Position numbers and translations under genes: made by a program. The notes under the pieces are model-generated. The model had not been told where the DNA came from and ran no database searches. It saw only the letters and a list, made by a program, of their open reading frames with translations. A stretch of 64,000 bases of DNA, from positions 992,001 through 1,056,000 of the forward strand of contig JAHLEZ010000006.1 of assembly GCA_020726505.1 (NCBI GenBank), written 5' to 3'. The stretch is from Leptodontidium sp. MPI-SDFR-AT-0119 (taxonomy: Eukaryota > Ascomycota > Leotiomycetes > Helotiales > Leptodontidiaceae). Shown here piece by piece: positions 1 through 11,968 of the stretch (position 1 is the first letter of the stretch; each line of letters begins with the position of its first letter).

Positions 1-84
1 TTGTTAAGCGAGTCCAGCGATTTAACATGTATATTCCCGCGATGACTTCGTTTCAGCACACATCCTTCGCTCCGTACCGCAATC

Positions 85-2176
<2,092 letters not shown>

Positions 2177-2615
2177 TCTTTCAAGTTTGTCGAAATTTAG
2201 AATGCCTTGTACCTGGATTTGGTAGGGCTAATTATCTTTGCTCAACGGTGTAGCTATTTCTATTATACTTGAGAATAAGTTGAATAACGTGTTCAGTCTC
2301 GCTTACGAAACTCAAAGATTAAACCCACTTGTGATACTTCTATGACCCCGAATTCCTAAGAATTTCGGCAATTAGATTATTAGAATACCAAATCATAGAC
2401 TTTTCTGCTTGTCGTTAATAATAGAGCTGAGACGTGGCTTCCTTGTTCCTACAAGGCAACAAGGGCCTGTACAGTTCTTGCTCGGTTAAAGCTAAACCCA
2501 ACGACCAATTCATACCCAGCATCAACATCGACATCGAATATCACCCGCTATCATTAATCTTGACGCCCAAGCCGCTAGTACCAAATCATTCCACAGCATA
2601 AAAATACATCCTAGA
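2177..2615. other. Intergenic, nothing recognised
   Basis: This gap lies between the mannosidase stop and the 2EXR start. It is AT-rich and has no frame worth calling. It presumably holds the mannosidase 3' end and the promoter of the next gene. Confidence 0.5.
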
Positions 2616-3456
2616 ATGATGTCTCGTCTCGGTACTCACCTCGCGCGGCTTCCGCGACTGGAATTACCTCCAAACCCGTTCAACGACTTCCACCCTTTCC
2701 CCAATCTTCAAACAGAGCTCCAAGACATGATCTGGAAGTTCGATGCCCATAAATCACACACCGTTTGTCTCTTTGATTACCCATTGATCTTTCCTTATCC
2801 TGTGCAATAGCAATCAAGACAACCTGGTCTGTTGCACGACTGCAGGCAAGCGCGAGCGGAGGGATTGAAGTATTACACAGTCTGTCACCAGATAACGCCC
2901 TTGGATCCTACACGCTTGGACATGATATGGGTCAACTTTGAGGTTGATCGTTTTATGTATTTGCGAGTTGATCCGGCAAGGTTTCCGGTGTCTCGACGCT
3001 CAGGAGTACACCTTAGACAAGCACAACTTCGATCATGAGGTTCTAAGACTGATCAGGTTCCTAGATGTGTTGGGACATTCAGAAGACGGACCAGTTAGAT
3101 CTCACCCTTCGCTGCAGCTGTTGGCCCCGAAATTTCCGGCTTTGGAAGAGGTTACCTTAATGATACAGGCTCCAAATGCAGCTGGGATAAGGTCGGAGTT
3201 GCTCCAGTCAAAGTTCAAGACCATTTTTCTAGAAGAGTTGAGAAAAAACGATTATGCTGCACCCTTGGATATTTCCCTGGAATTGAAGTTCTGGCTGACA
3301 CTAGACGACTGGGATGCGGTGCCATGCACATTTGAACACTTCATTCCAAACGTTGGATACTTTGAGATGAGGGAGCTCAAATTTTCTTGGGAGGATCTCC
3401 GTAGCTGGCAGAAATGCTGGTGTTCATTTCAATGTAGCAACAACTGGTGGTGGTGA
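2616..3456 (+). pseudogene. 2EXR-domain protein gene, probably frameshifted
   Basis: 2EXR proteins are a large, poorly characterised family abundant in Leotiomycetes. The conserved opening is visible: FHPFPNLQTELQDMIWKF. An intron at 2763-2810 (GTTTGT...CAATAG, 48 bp) removes a stop and joins in phase to PGLLHDCRQARAEGLKYYT, which matches the family's LLHV-x-RxAR-x-EAL-x-Y pattern. The frame continues through VNFEVDRFMYLRVDPARF and then turns into an unrelated run ending at 3038. Homology-like sequence (RCLDAQEYTLDKHNFDHEV and beyond) resumes one frame over and runs to 3456. A one-base shift near 2980 explains this. No intron fits there. The tail after about 3420 looks unlike a normal end. 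It may be a pseudogene or carry a sequence error. Function unknown. Confidence 0.6.
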
Positions 3457-3984
3457 TACACTGCTCTCAAGAAACCTTCTTGATGGAGGTTGTCAAGGTC
3501 AGCGTGGAAGGACAGTTTCTGCAGGACCACCCAAGTCTCGTACGAATGGTGGTAATCAGAATGAGAATACCGGTGCTGTTTGCTTCTCTATTCATTACCA
3601 TGAAGGAATGCTACAGAATCTTGTTTTTCTGGCGTTGTTTTCATCCTTGTCCTCACGGTCAGTTCTATTTCTTACTTCTAGTCTAGGGCTGCGCGCAAGC
3701 ATACCCGTCGGAAATGAGGGAACCACTAGCTGTACTCAGAGACCTAGGAACGGTAAGTCGATACGGAAATATACCTCTTGACTCTATAGTCTCTCCACTA
3801 TCACCGAACCGTCTCTAGCGATGAAGTGTCAAACATCACATCGAAATCTTGTGAAGATTAATTGCAAGTCCGAGAAAACCTCATCTATTGTACGAACTTG
3901 ATTGGAGGTGTGGTCCCGAAGTATTGTCTTGAGTTTCATGGTAGATCAACGATTGCCGAGCAGTTGTTGACTTTCTTCGCATCT
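3457..3984. other. Intergenic, nothing recognised
   Basis: This stretch separates the 2EXR remnant from the first recognisable codons of the dehydrogenase remnant. The missing N-terminal exon of that dehydrogenase should lie here, but I cannot find it. Confidence 0.4.
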
Positions 3985-4990
3985 AGGGTCTGTCCATGCG
4001 CCTCGGACAAATCTCTCTTGCACGATGAATGGTCTTCCTTCGGTGTAGTCCGCTCAAGGGATCGTCGGTCACGAAGGAGCAGGGGTTGTCGTTTCCCTCG
4101 GTGATGCCGTCAAAGACCTCTGGAAAGTCGAAGACAGAGCAGGCATCAAATGGGTTGCGAGCACCTGTGGCATCTGCCAGATGTGCACCAACGGGAAGGA
4201 CGAACTGCACTGTCCTAAGCAAGCCAACAGTGGATTTACGGCAGCGGGAACGTTCTAGGAGTATTGTGTCACGGATGGGAGATATGCTACTCATATCCTG
4301 GAGGGTGTGAAAGATGAGGAGGCGGGTCGGATCATGTGTGGCGATGTTACAGCGTATGTTGCCTGCAAAAGGAGTGTGGTAAGACCTGGACAGTGGATTG
4401 TTCTTCCTGGTGCCGGAGGTAGCTTGGGTCATTTTGCTGTGCAGTATGCTAAGGCAATGGGCATGCGGGTTATTGCTGTTGATGGTGGTGCTGAAAAGGA
4501 GAAGTTGTGTAGGAGTCTTGGTGCGGAGGAGTTCATTGACTTCACGACTTGTAAGGATATTGCTACAGAGGCCATGAGGATTACCACCTGGGAATCCCAT
4601 GGTGTTTTGGTGACTGCGGCGAGTAAGGAAGGATATGCAACAACGCCGATGTTATTGAGACCAGGTGGGACCATGGTGGTAAGTGATCCCTTTTTGGAGA
4701 GAGAGAGAGAGATAATTGTGCGGAGTTGACTGGATGTCTAGGCTGTGGGACTTCCAAACGATCCGACGGTCATGACTGGGCTCCCGATCGTTGTCTGCCT
4801 TAGGAAATTGAACATTGTTGGAAGTGTGGTAGGGACATTGAAGGATGTGGAAGAGGCTCTGGACTTCACTGCTAGAGGCTTGGTGTATCTTATTTTGACA
4901 AAGGGAATATTGAAGGATGTGGATAAGTTTTGCCAATTGATGATTGCTGAGAAGTTGGCGGGAATGGCAGTGTTGAAGGTATCAGCATAA
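3985..4990 (+). pseudogene. Zinc alcohol dehydrogenase (ADH1/ADH3 type), broken
   Basis: A medium-chain NAD-dependent alcohol dehydrogenase is readable in one frame for most of its length: GIVGHEGAGVVV, the structural-zinc region with CGICQMCTNGKDELHC, then ACKRSVVRPGQWIVLPGAGG with the nucleotide-binding loop GAGGSLGH, and LRPGGTMV. An intron at 4679-4741 (GTAAGT...CTAG) joins exactly to AVGLPNDPTV. The canonical C-terminus (LAGMAVLKVSA) ends at 4990. Two stops interrupt the same frame: TAG at 4046-4048 and TAG at 4256-4258. The second replaces the Gln expected in the family's GTFQEY motif. The first about 40 residues, including the catalytic Cys segment, are missing or unrecognisable. The 3' part is clean, so decay looks recent. 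A functional protein is unlikely. Confidence 0.88.
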
Positions 4991-5387
4991 CTTATCACCG
5001 AAGAATTGATTACACATAAACAAACGGTGGAGTTAGGAGAGTTGAGAGAAGAGAGTCGTAATCGCTTGGGGACGTTTTATACGACATGAGGGGATCTGGT
5101 ACTGTAAATACAAATTTGCCATGCGGCTATCATTGAGAGATAACAGACCGAGATCGTCTGATTACCCATTCGGTGTAACTTTCCATGGACATCTCAAGGC
5201 GACACGCATATCACATGTCTCCTCAAATCACAGAGGTCACAAGATACCAGCAATCCATGTCGCCTTCGGAGAATCAGAAACATAGCTATTTGATCTCAAT
5301 ACACCAAACCGTCCTCTCCATAATCCAAGTCATTTTTGCAAGATATACACAGCATTAAATAAGCGGGCTGGCTTCGAACTTCGAAGT
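4991..5387. other. Intergenic between convergent genes
   Basis: This is the 3' flank of the dehydrogenase remnant and of the minus-strand oxidoreductase. No gene or repeat was recognised. Confidence 0.5.
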
Positions 5388-6790
5388 TTACTCCTCAGAA
5401 ACCCTCCAAACCAACCTCTCCCCGCTAACTTCCTTCCTCCTCAATGCATCCATAGCCGCTTGGGCCCTCTTCAAAAGCGTCTCCCCTTCTACGATACGAT
5501 ACCGATTCGGCTTCACTATCCCCTCAGCCAGCAAAGTCGGCATGATCTCGGGCTGGAGCTTCTCTTTGAAGAAAGGGTTCTTCGTTTATCAAATTAGCAA
5601 ATTATCTCCAAAATACGATTAGATGAAGTAGGCCAAACTTGAGCCAGAGGAAGAGTGGGAGATAAATAAAAACAAAAACAATACAAACCTCCAAGTAAAA
5701 ATGCGTCCTCACACCCCTAACATCGACCCCCTCCCTCCACTCCGCCTCAGACTTGACATCCATACCATACACCGGCCCCCCCTTCCCTCCCTCCTCTCCC
5801 TCCTCCTTCTCCCTAACAAGCACAGGCAGAAGCACCGCAACCCTCGCTCCCCCTCCCGCAATCCTCGCCAACGGCCTTAAACTCCCCTCTTTTGACCCAA
5901 TACAATCCAAAATAAACGGGATCTTTCCCCCATATCCTTTAATCGATGGGCAGGATAGGATATCCGCCACAACATCCTTCGAGCGGTAATCAAACACCTC
6001 TTTCGCGCCGTAAGATTTCAAGAGGGCGTGATGTGCCACGGAAGAGGTGGTGAGGATGTTGGTGTACCCGTAGTAGGACAGGATCTGGATTGCGTATTGG
6101 CCGACGGAGGAGGAGCCGCCCCAGATGAGGATTGGGGCGGAGGCGTGTTCGGGCGTGTAGGGGTTTGGGCGGGGCCAGGGGAGGGAGAGGGAGAGGTCTG
6201 TGGTTAGGGCGTGAAACACTGTGACGAGGTTGTTGGGGAGGGTGATTGCTTCCTGCAGGGTGCTATTGGGGGGTAGTTTGGCGAGGAGGTAGGAGGGGAC
6301 GGTGCAGAATTCTTGGTGGGATTTTTCTTTTTGGTTGCGCCATGTGAATCCGAAGACCTGTTTCTTCCAGTTAACATTCATTCATAAACATGTTAGGCTG
6401 GAATGGTAGCATTGGGCATTGAGTACTTGTATTTGAGGGTTGTAACGAGAGGGCGAGATACGTACCTGGTCACCGACCTTCAACCTCTCCACCCCATCCC
6501 CAACCTCCACCACCGTCCCTGCTGTCCCATCACCCAGGACCTGCGGATGCGTAACCAGCACTCCACCGTCATTTTGGTGCAAGTCCAGCGGTGTGGAAGC
6601 TGTCCACTGGACTTTCACACGGACTTCGTCTCCTATGGGACGGACTGTTGGGACCTGGTTTCATTAGTCTTGATTCCTCTTGAGCGTTCTAAAGATGGAG
6701 GATGGGATGAGATGGGAAAGGGAAACACAATTGTAGGATTTCCAGCTGTCCGCCTATAGAGGCTGTTACTACTGCGGCGTGTGTTGACAT
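5388..6790 (-). CDS. Medium-chain (MDR) zinc-binding-type oxidoreductase
   Basis: This is an NAD(P)H-dependent oxidoreductase of the quinone-oxidoreductase/enoyl-reductase branch. Exons on the minus strand: first exon from ATG at 6790 (begins MSTHAAVVTASIGG), second about 6654-6466 (VKVQWTASTPLDLHQND, LGDGTAGTVVEVGDGVERL), third 6357-5689 (cofactor loop WGGSSSVGQYAIQIL), and last 5579-5388 (KEKLQPEIMP...ERLVWRVSEE). The second, third and fourth exons join in phase. The junction of exons 1 and 2 is not settled: the obvious acceptor needs phase 0, but no phase-0 donor is visible. A donor near 6727 with an acceptor at 6644/6645 would keep frame. Protein length is about 370 aa, as usual for the family. 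The ADH structural-zinc cysteines are absent. Substrate unknown; it may resemble ToxD-like reductases. Confidence 0.82.
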
Positions 6791-7817
6791 TTTCGTTCCT
6801 CTTTTGATAAGTGAGCGAGTAGGCTTTAAGCGAGCTCGGAGTCGATGTGTAAATAAACACTAAAGAAATCCGCTATAATACGATATGAAGAAGTCGAAAC
6901 TCTGGAATAGCTGTTAAACCTTGAAATCACCAACCTCAGTCCTCAAAGAAACCTACTCTTTTATACACCCATTTATTAATTATGATTAGGTAAATCTCCC
7001 CACTTACGATGGAATACGTACATGACCCCATATTGATTTCAAATCAGGGAACACGTGATTGGGATATTTGTTTGTACTCCTTGCAGGTAGTGCGGAATAC
7101 GTAATGGATATACTTGAGGTGCGTATTATATTGTACTAAGTGGGCTTTGTACGTGGGACAAGGCCTGTTCTGGATGTTATAGGTGTACTGTTTTGCTGGT
7201 GGTTGGGATTGTAAGGTGCAGGCGGGAACTGATTCAAGTTAGTTTGAAGCATTTGTGGGACGCAGGCAATTTAGGAATTCAAAAAGTCCAGTTCCGTATT
7301 CTTGAGCGCGACTATATTCCCAGAGACGAGACCAACTGAGGACTGGGAGATGATGCTTTCTCATGCGTTCCAGTCTGACTAGTCCAGTAGCAATGAGAAG
7401 CAGCCGTGATGATTAGAACCAAGATTTCTCTCACGTTCAAAAAGTGGCACGCAAAAGATGTTCTAAATGTATTTCAATTCTCATGCTACATACATGAAAA
7501 ACGCGAAATAAACCGCAGCAGCAAAAAAAAGGGTGAAGGAAAAGCATGGATGGAGGATTGATGGAGGTATCACGTTGTGTAGTCCAGCTTGCTTGCTTGC
7601 TTGCATGTCTTTTTAGGCCGAGACGAAGCCCAACCTAACCCAAGCCTGCCCATCGATCGTTGGTGAAAATGCCGAAGTCTGCTGTGCTTTTTGGTGTTTT
7701 GTCATAACAGTCGTGATACGCGTGTCGGAGAAAAACGATGACAAGTCTTTCTTGAAGGGAGATGCACAACGCTGGAGAGAGTTGAGGAGGAAATCTGTCC
7801 ATTTTGATAGGATGCAT
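6791..7817. other. Intergenic, about 1 kb
   Basis: This holds the promoter side of the minus-strand oxidoreductase and the 3' flank of eEF2. A TTGC/TGCT-rich run sits near 7590 (gcttgcttgcttgcttgca). No gene recognised. Confidence 0.5.
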
Positions 7818-10630
7818 CTATAGCTTGTCATAGTACTAAAGAAGGGATTAGCTCGATGTTCGAAAATAACTGGAAAGAATTGACTTACGTTCTCAACACC
7901 TGGTACCTCAACCTTGAGACCCTTGCGCTTACGCATCTCCTGTACGATAGCACCGACCTTTGAGGTGCCATCGAGAGCGGATCCACCGGGAAGAATTTGC
8001 CAATGATCGAAGACCAAAGTTGGGAAGGCCTGTCCAGAAGTGTGCGAGCGGAGATCAGCGTTGAAGCCGAAAGACTCCATGACTGGGAGGTAGGCCTTGA
8101 TGGTGAAGAGAGGGGTTCCTGGACGTTGCTCCTCGTTGAAGACATGACCTCTACGGCGGGTAAGGACACCGTAAACACCACCCATGGCGCTCTCAGGTAC
8201 TTGAATCTCGACCAAGAAGACGGGCTCTTGGAGGGCTGGGGTGGCGAGGAGGGCGGAAGCGTAGAGGACACGACGGGCAGTTGGGATCAATTGTCCACCA
8301 CCACGATGGATGGCATCGGCGTGGAGGGTAACATCCATAATGTTGAATCTGCAACCTCTCATTGGCTCCTCAGCGACTGGACCTTCTCTCGATGCCCATT
8401 GGAAACCGGAGACAACGGAATCCTTGATTTCGTTCAAGTATTGAACGGCCTTGGTCTGGTCAACCAACAAGTTGGCACCACTGGTATCTGGGCCGAAACA
8501 CCAAATCTTACGGGCATCGGTAACATCCCAACCGAAGTCATCCGCCAAGATACGGGCACGAGCCTTAAGATCATCACGGGGGGAGATCTTTCCGGCCTCG
8601 ATTTCCTTAGCAAGCTCCTCGTCCATTGGCTCAGCAATCATGTAAAGACGGTTGTGCTTGTTGGGGGACTTGGAGAGAGCGGTGATGCTCGACTTCTCAG
8701 TGACAGTCTCACGGTAAGCAACGACGGGGTCGGAGATACGGAGAGGAACACCAGCGTGATCCTCCTCAAGATCCTTCAAGCAGATCTCCAAGTGCAACTC
8801 ACCGGCACCAGCGACGACGTGCTCACCGGACTCAGTGATCATGGTAAGAACACAAGGATCGGACTTTGAGAGACGCTTAAGACCTTCGACAAGCTTGGGG
8901 AGATCCTGGGCGTTCTTGACCTCAACGGAACGTCGGACGACAGGGGAGACGGAGAACTTCATGACCTTCAAGTTGTGGGCAGTCTCACTGGTGGTGAGAG
9001 TTCCGGACTTCAACAAGAACTGATCGATACCGACGAGACCAAGAATGTTACCGGCTGGAACATCATCGATAGGGTCGACCTTTCCGCCCATCATGAGAAC
9101 GGTACGTTGGACGGCCTTGATGAAAAGATCATCCTTCTTGCCAGGGGTGTAGTTGGGGCCCTGGATGCGGACCTTAAGACCGGATCGGACGGTACCAGCG
9201 AAGACACGACCGAAGGCGTAGAAACGACCCTTATCAGAGGTTGGCACCATCTTGGAGACGTACAACATGAGGGGACCCTTAGGATCACAGTCGCGGATGG
9301 CGATGCATGCCTCATCATCGGGAGGACCTTCGTAGAGGGTCTCTGCGCGGTACTTCTGGGCAGTGACTGGGGATGGCAAGTGAAGAATCATCATCTCCAT
9401 GAGCGCATCGGCAGCTGGGAGGAAAGTTCTCATGATAACCTTCAACAGTTGCTTGCCCTCCTTGTCCTTATCATCGGCGGCAAGCTTGATGGAGAGCTTC
9501 TCGAGAAGAGTTGCAACCTCATCCTTCTTGAAGTTCATAACAGCGTTGAAGATTCTGAAGATGGGGTCCAGGATAAACTGGTTGAAGGCACGCTCCAATT
9601 GCTTTCCCTCGTGGGTGCCCTTGGTAGTCCACTTCTTGGTGTGGGGGTTGAAGTAGTTGTCGCCCTGGCAATTCGTTAGCACACGTACATGTGTTTAGTA
9701 GAGAATTTTCAACATACCCAGAGACGCTCCATCATCTTGTTTCTGTCAACACCAAATTTCTTGGCGTATCGGACAGCGAATTGGCGGACAGTGAAGGCCC
9801 ATCCGTGAAGACCGGAACCGAAGGCAACGGTGCCCTTATATGGGTAGACCTGGACATCACCAAGAACCTTGTCGAAGTAGGTCGAGATAACGACGTTGAC
9901 AGACTCGATGGTTCTGGAGAAGGACTGGTATAGATCCTCCTTTGAGACCTGGAGCTCGAGAAGAGCACGATCGACCTTGTTGATGATAACAACAGGCTTG
10001 ATACGCTCACCAAGAGCCTGACGAAGCACGGTCTCGGTCTGCACACACACACCTTCGATGGTATCGACGACAACGAGAGCACCATCAGTGACACGGAGAG
10101 CAGCAGTAACCTCAGAAGAGAAATCGACGTGACCGGGTGAATCGATCAAGTTGATCAAGAAATCACGGCCGTCAGTCTTCTGGCCAACGATATCCTTGAG
10201 ATCATCGTCGTTCTCCAAGTTTCCGTACAGGGAGATGGCGGTCGACTTGATTGTGATACCACGCTCCTGCTCATCCTGACGAGTGTCGGTGGCTCGCTGA
10301 TCACCGGCCTTTGCTGCGGAGATAATACCGGCCTTGGAGAGGAGGGAATCGGTGAGGGTGGACTTTCCGTGATCGACGTGGGCAATAACGGACATGTTAC
10401 GGACGTTGCATGCCTTGTCCATCAACTGGCGGACCTCTTCGACGGTGAAGCTGCATTACACACAAACATTAGCTTCTGGGCGATCATCTTATCGCCGAGG
10501 ACGACATCTGCAGACATCTGCAGACATCTGCAGACATCGTAGGAGCTGTCCCAGGGCAAGTTGAGGTCGTCCCCGACATGTTCTTGCCTGGCAGACAATA
10601 TCGAGATAGAGATTGAACTTACTTGACCAT
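7818..10630 (-). CDS. EFT2: Translation elongation factor 2 (eEF2)
   Basis: eEF2 is the GTPase that moves the ribosome along mRNA. Four exons: 10630-10623 (only ATGGTCAA), 10450-9718, 9664-7889 and 7835-7818. They sum to 2535 nt (844 aa), matching the usual 842-844 aa. Visible landmarks: G1 AHVDHGKST (about residues 26-34), G3 DSPGHVDF, G4 NKVD, the diphthamide loop [16 protein letters not shown] near residue 700, and the invariant C-terminus split by an intron to end in NYYDKL. The start is fixed by the [14 protein letters not shown] opening. Introns are 172, 53 and 53 bp. Codon use is strongly biased to C/G third positions, as expected for a highly expressed gene. That bias creates long open frames on the opposite strand. 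Confidence 0.98.
10504..10538. repeat. 10-bp tandem repeat in the first eEF2 intron
   Basis: The unit acatctgcag occurs three times in a row plus acatc. It lies inside the 172-bp intron that follows the 8-nt first coding exon. Each unit contains a PstI-type palindrome (ctgcag). Confidence 0.9.
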
Positions 10631-11968
10631 GGTGGCGGTGGTGCTTCGAAAAGCTGATTAATGGGGACTTTTTCTGGTTGACGCCGGAGCGCAGTGGGGT
10701 ATTGTTGACTCGAGAGTGGACAGAAGGCCACTGGTCGAGTATGAGGGTATCGCGAGCTGTCTTGGATGAACCAGACAGGAGGTGAGAGAGCAGAGCGCGC
10801 AACAAAAGTTGAGGCTTTTGATGTCGGGGAGGTGGAGAAGAAGAGGTGAGAGGAGGTCGAGGAGGTTGGACTTGGGAGGGAGGGGATGGATCGAGAAGAA
10901 ACTTGTCGGTCGGTGGGGTTCCAATCGCAGGAAAGAAAAGATTAGGCGGAGGCTCGCATAAATGAGGGGCAAGCACTAGCGCCACCTCTGACTTGACTGC
11001 CATCACGCCGAGAGGGTTTCGAGCCCTATTTTATCGCCGAAGGAGTCACAAGGGGATTGACTGGAGAGCGGGGAGGATGCATGCGTGAATATGGCAATAG
11101 AGTGCAAAGAGATAGATGATGCTAGAATGGAATGCGAAGGTTTACTTACCAACAAACAATATCAGACTAATTTTGTCTACTCTACCGGTAGTTCAGCTTC
11201 GTCTACCTACCTTGGGTACCGTTCTCTGACTCTTTTGTGACTCCTATTAGCACTGCATTAAAGGGACAAAGATGCGTCGGTCCTAAAGTATTTTGCCCCC
11301 TCAGTATCTGTGTCTATGGAGCTGTCATCAGCTCCTCATTGGGTTCCATTTGGAGTGTTGATATTGACATTACTAGTGACACACCTACATATCAACTGAA
11401 TCAGCCTATCGCAGGCCTTGTTTTGTTCCCCTCCAAAACTCTACCTGTCTCCAGGACCTGCACCAGGATGTCGTAAAGAAGTGTTGTGCCTTCAACTGTT
11501 CTCCTGTGACTTCAACTTCGACTCTGAATTGACTTTGCTCTTGCTTGTGAGCGCATCCTTTGTCGCTCTCCGTGACGGCTTCACTTTCTGCTCAGGCCAT
11601 TCTTTTACCCCGCTGACCCAATCAATGCAGGGTGCATGGTGCATCTACCCCTCCATGTATCATATCATGCCACAATGCCAAGCTTACATAACCTAATCAC
11701 ATCCCTCGACTGGCGTTCAGTAGCTCAATCCCAAGTTAAGGAAGAATATCTCCATAGCTTCATGGATAATTACATATAATTACTATCTAGTTCTATCATA
11801 CAAAGGCCACCTTAAAGACGACCTCCTTCAATATGTAATGACCCATCCAAATCGAGGTTCATATATCATGCATCACCCATCTCCCAAACTCCTCGCTATG
11901 ACTTACAAACCAATACAAAAAAAGAATTGAAATTTTTTTTTTCACGCTCTCAAGCCCAAACCCCAAGC
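10631..11968. promoter_or_regulatory. eEF2 promoter/leader and 3' flank of CSF1
   Basis: Upstream of the eEF2 start, the coding (minus) strand is strongly pyrimidine-rich between about 10650 and 10930, a common feature of fungal translation-gene promoters. A TATA-like ATAAAATA lies at about 11028-11035 on the minus strand. From 11240 to 11968 I see no gene. An A/T-rich stretch near 11920-11942 may mark the CSF1 3' end. The site assignments are inference. Confidence 0.4.

Noticed and set aside
3983..4600. Minus-strand frame of 205 codons over the dehydrogenase remnant
   Set aside because: The plus strand carries clear dehydrogenase motifs; the minus frame is a shadow with no recognisable domain.
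7997..9679. Long plus-strand open frames (290 and 234 codons) opposite eEF2
   Set aside because: They mirror the codon bias of the eEF2 gene, have Gly/Asp/Ser-poor-in-motif composition and no domain or splice context.
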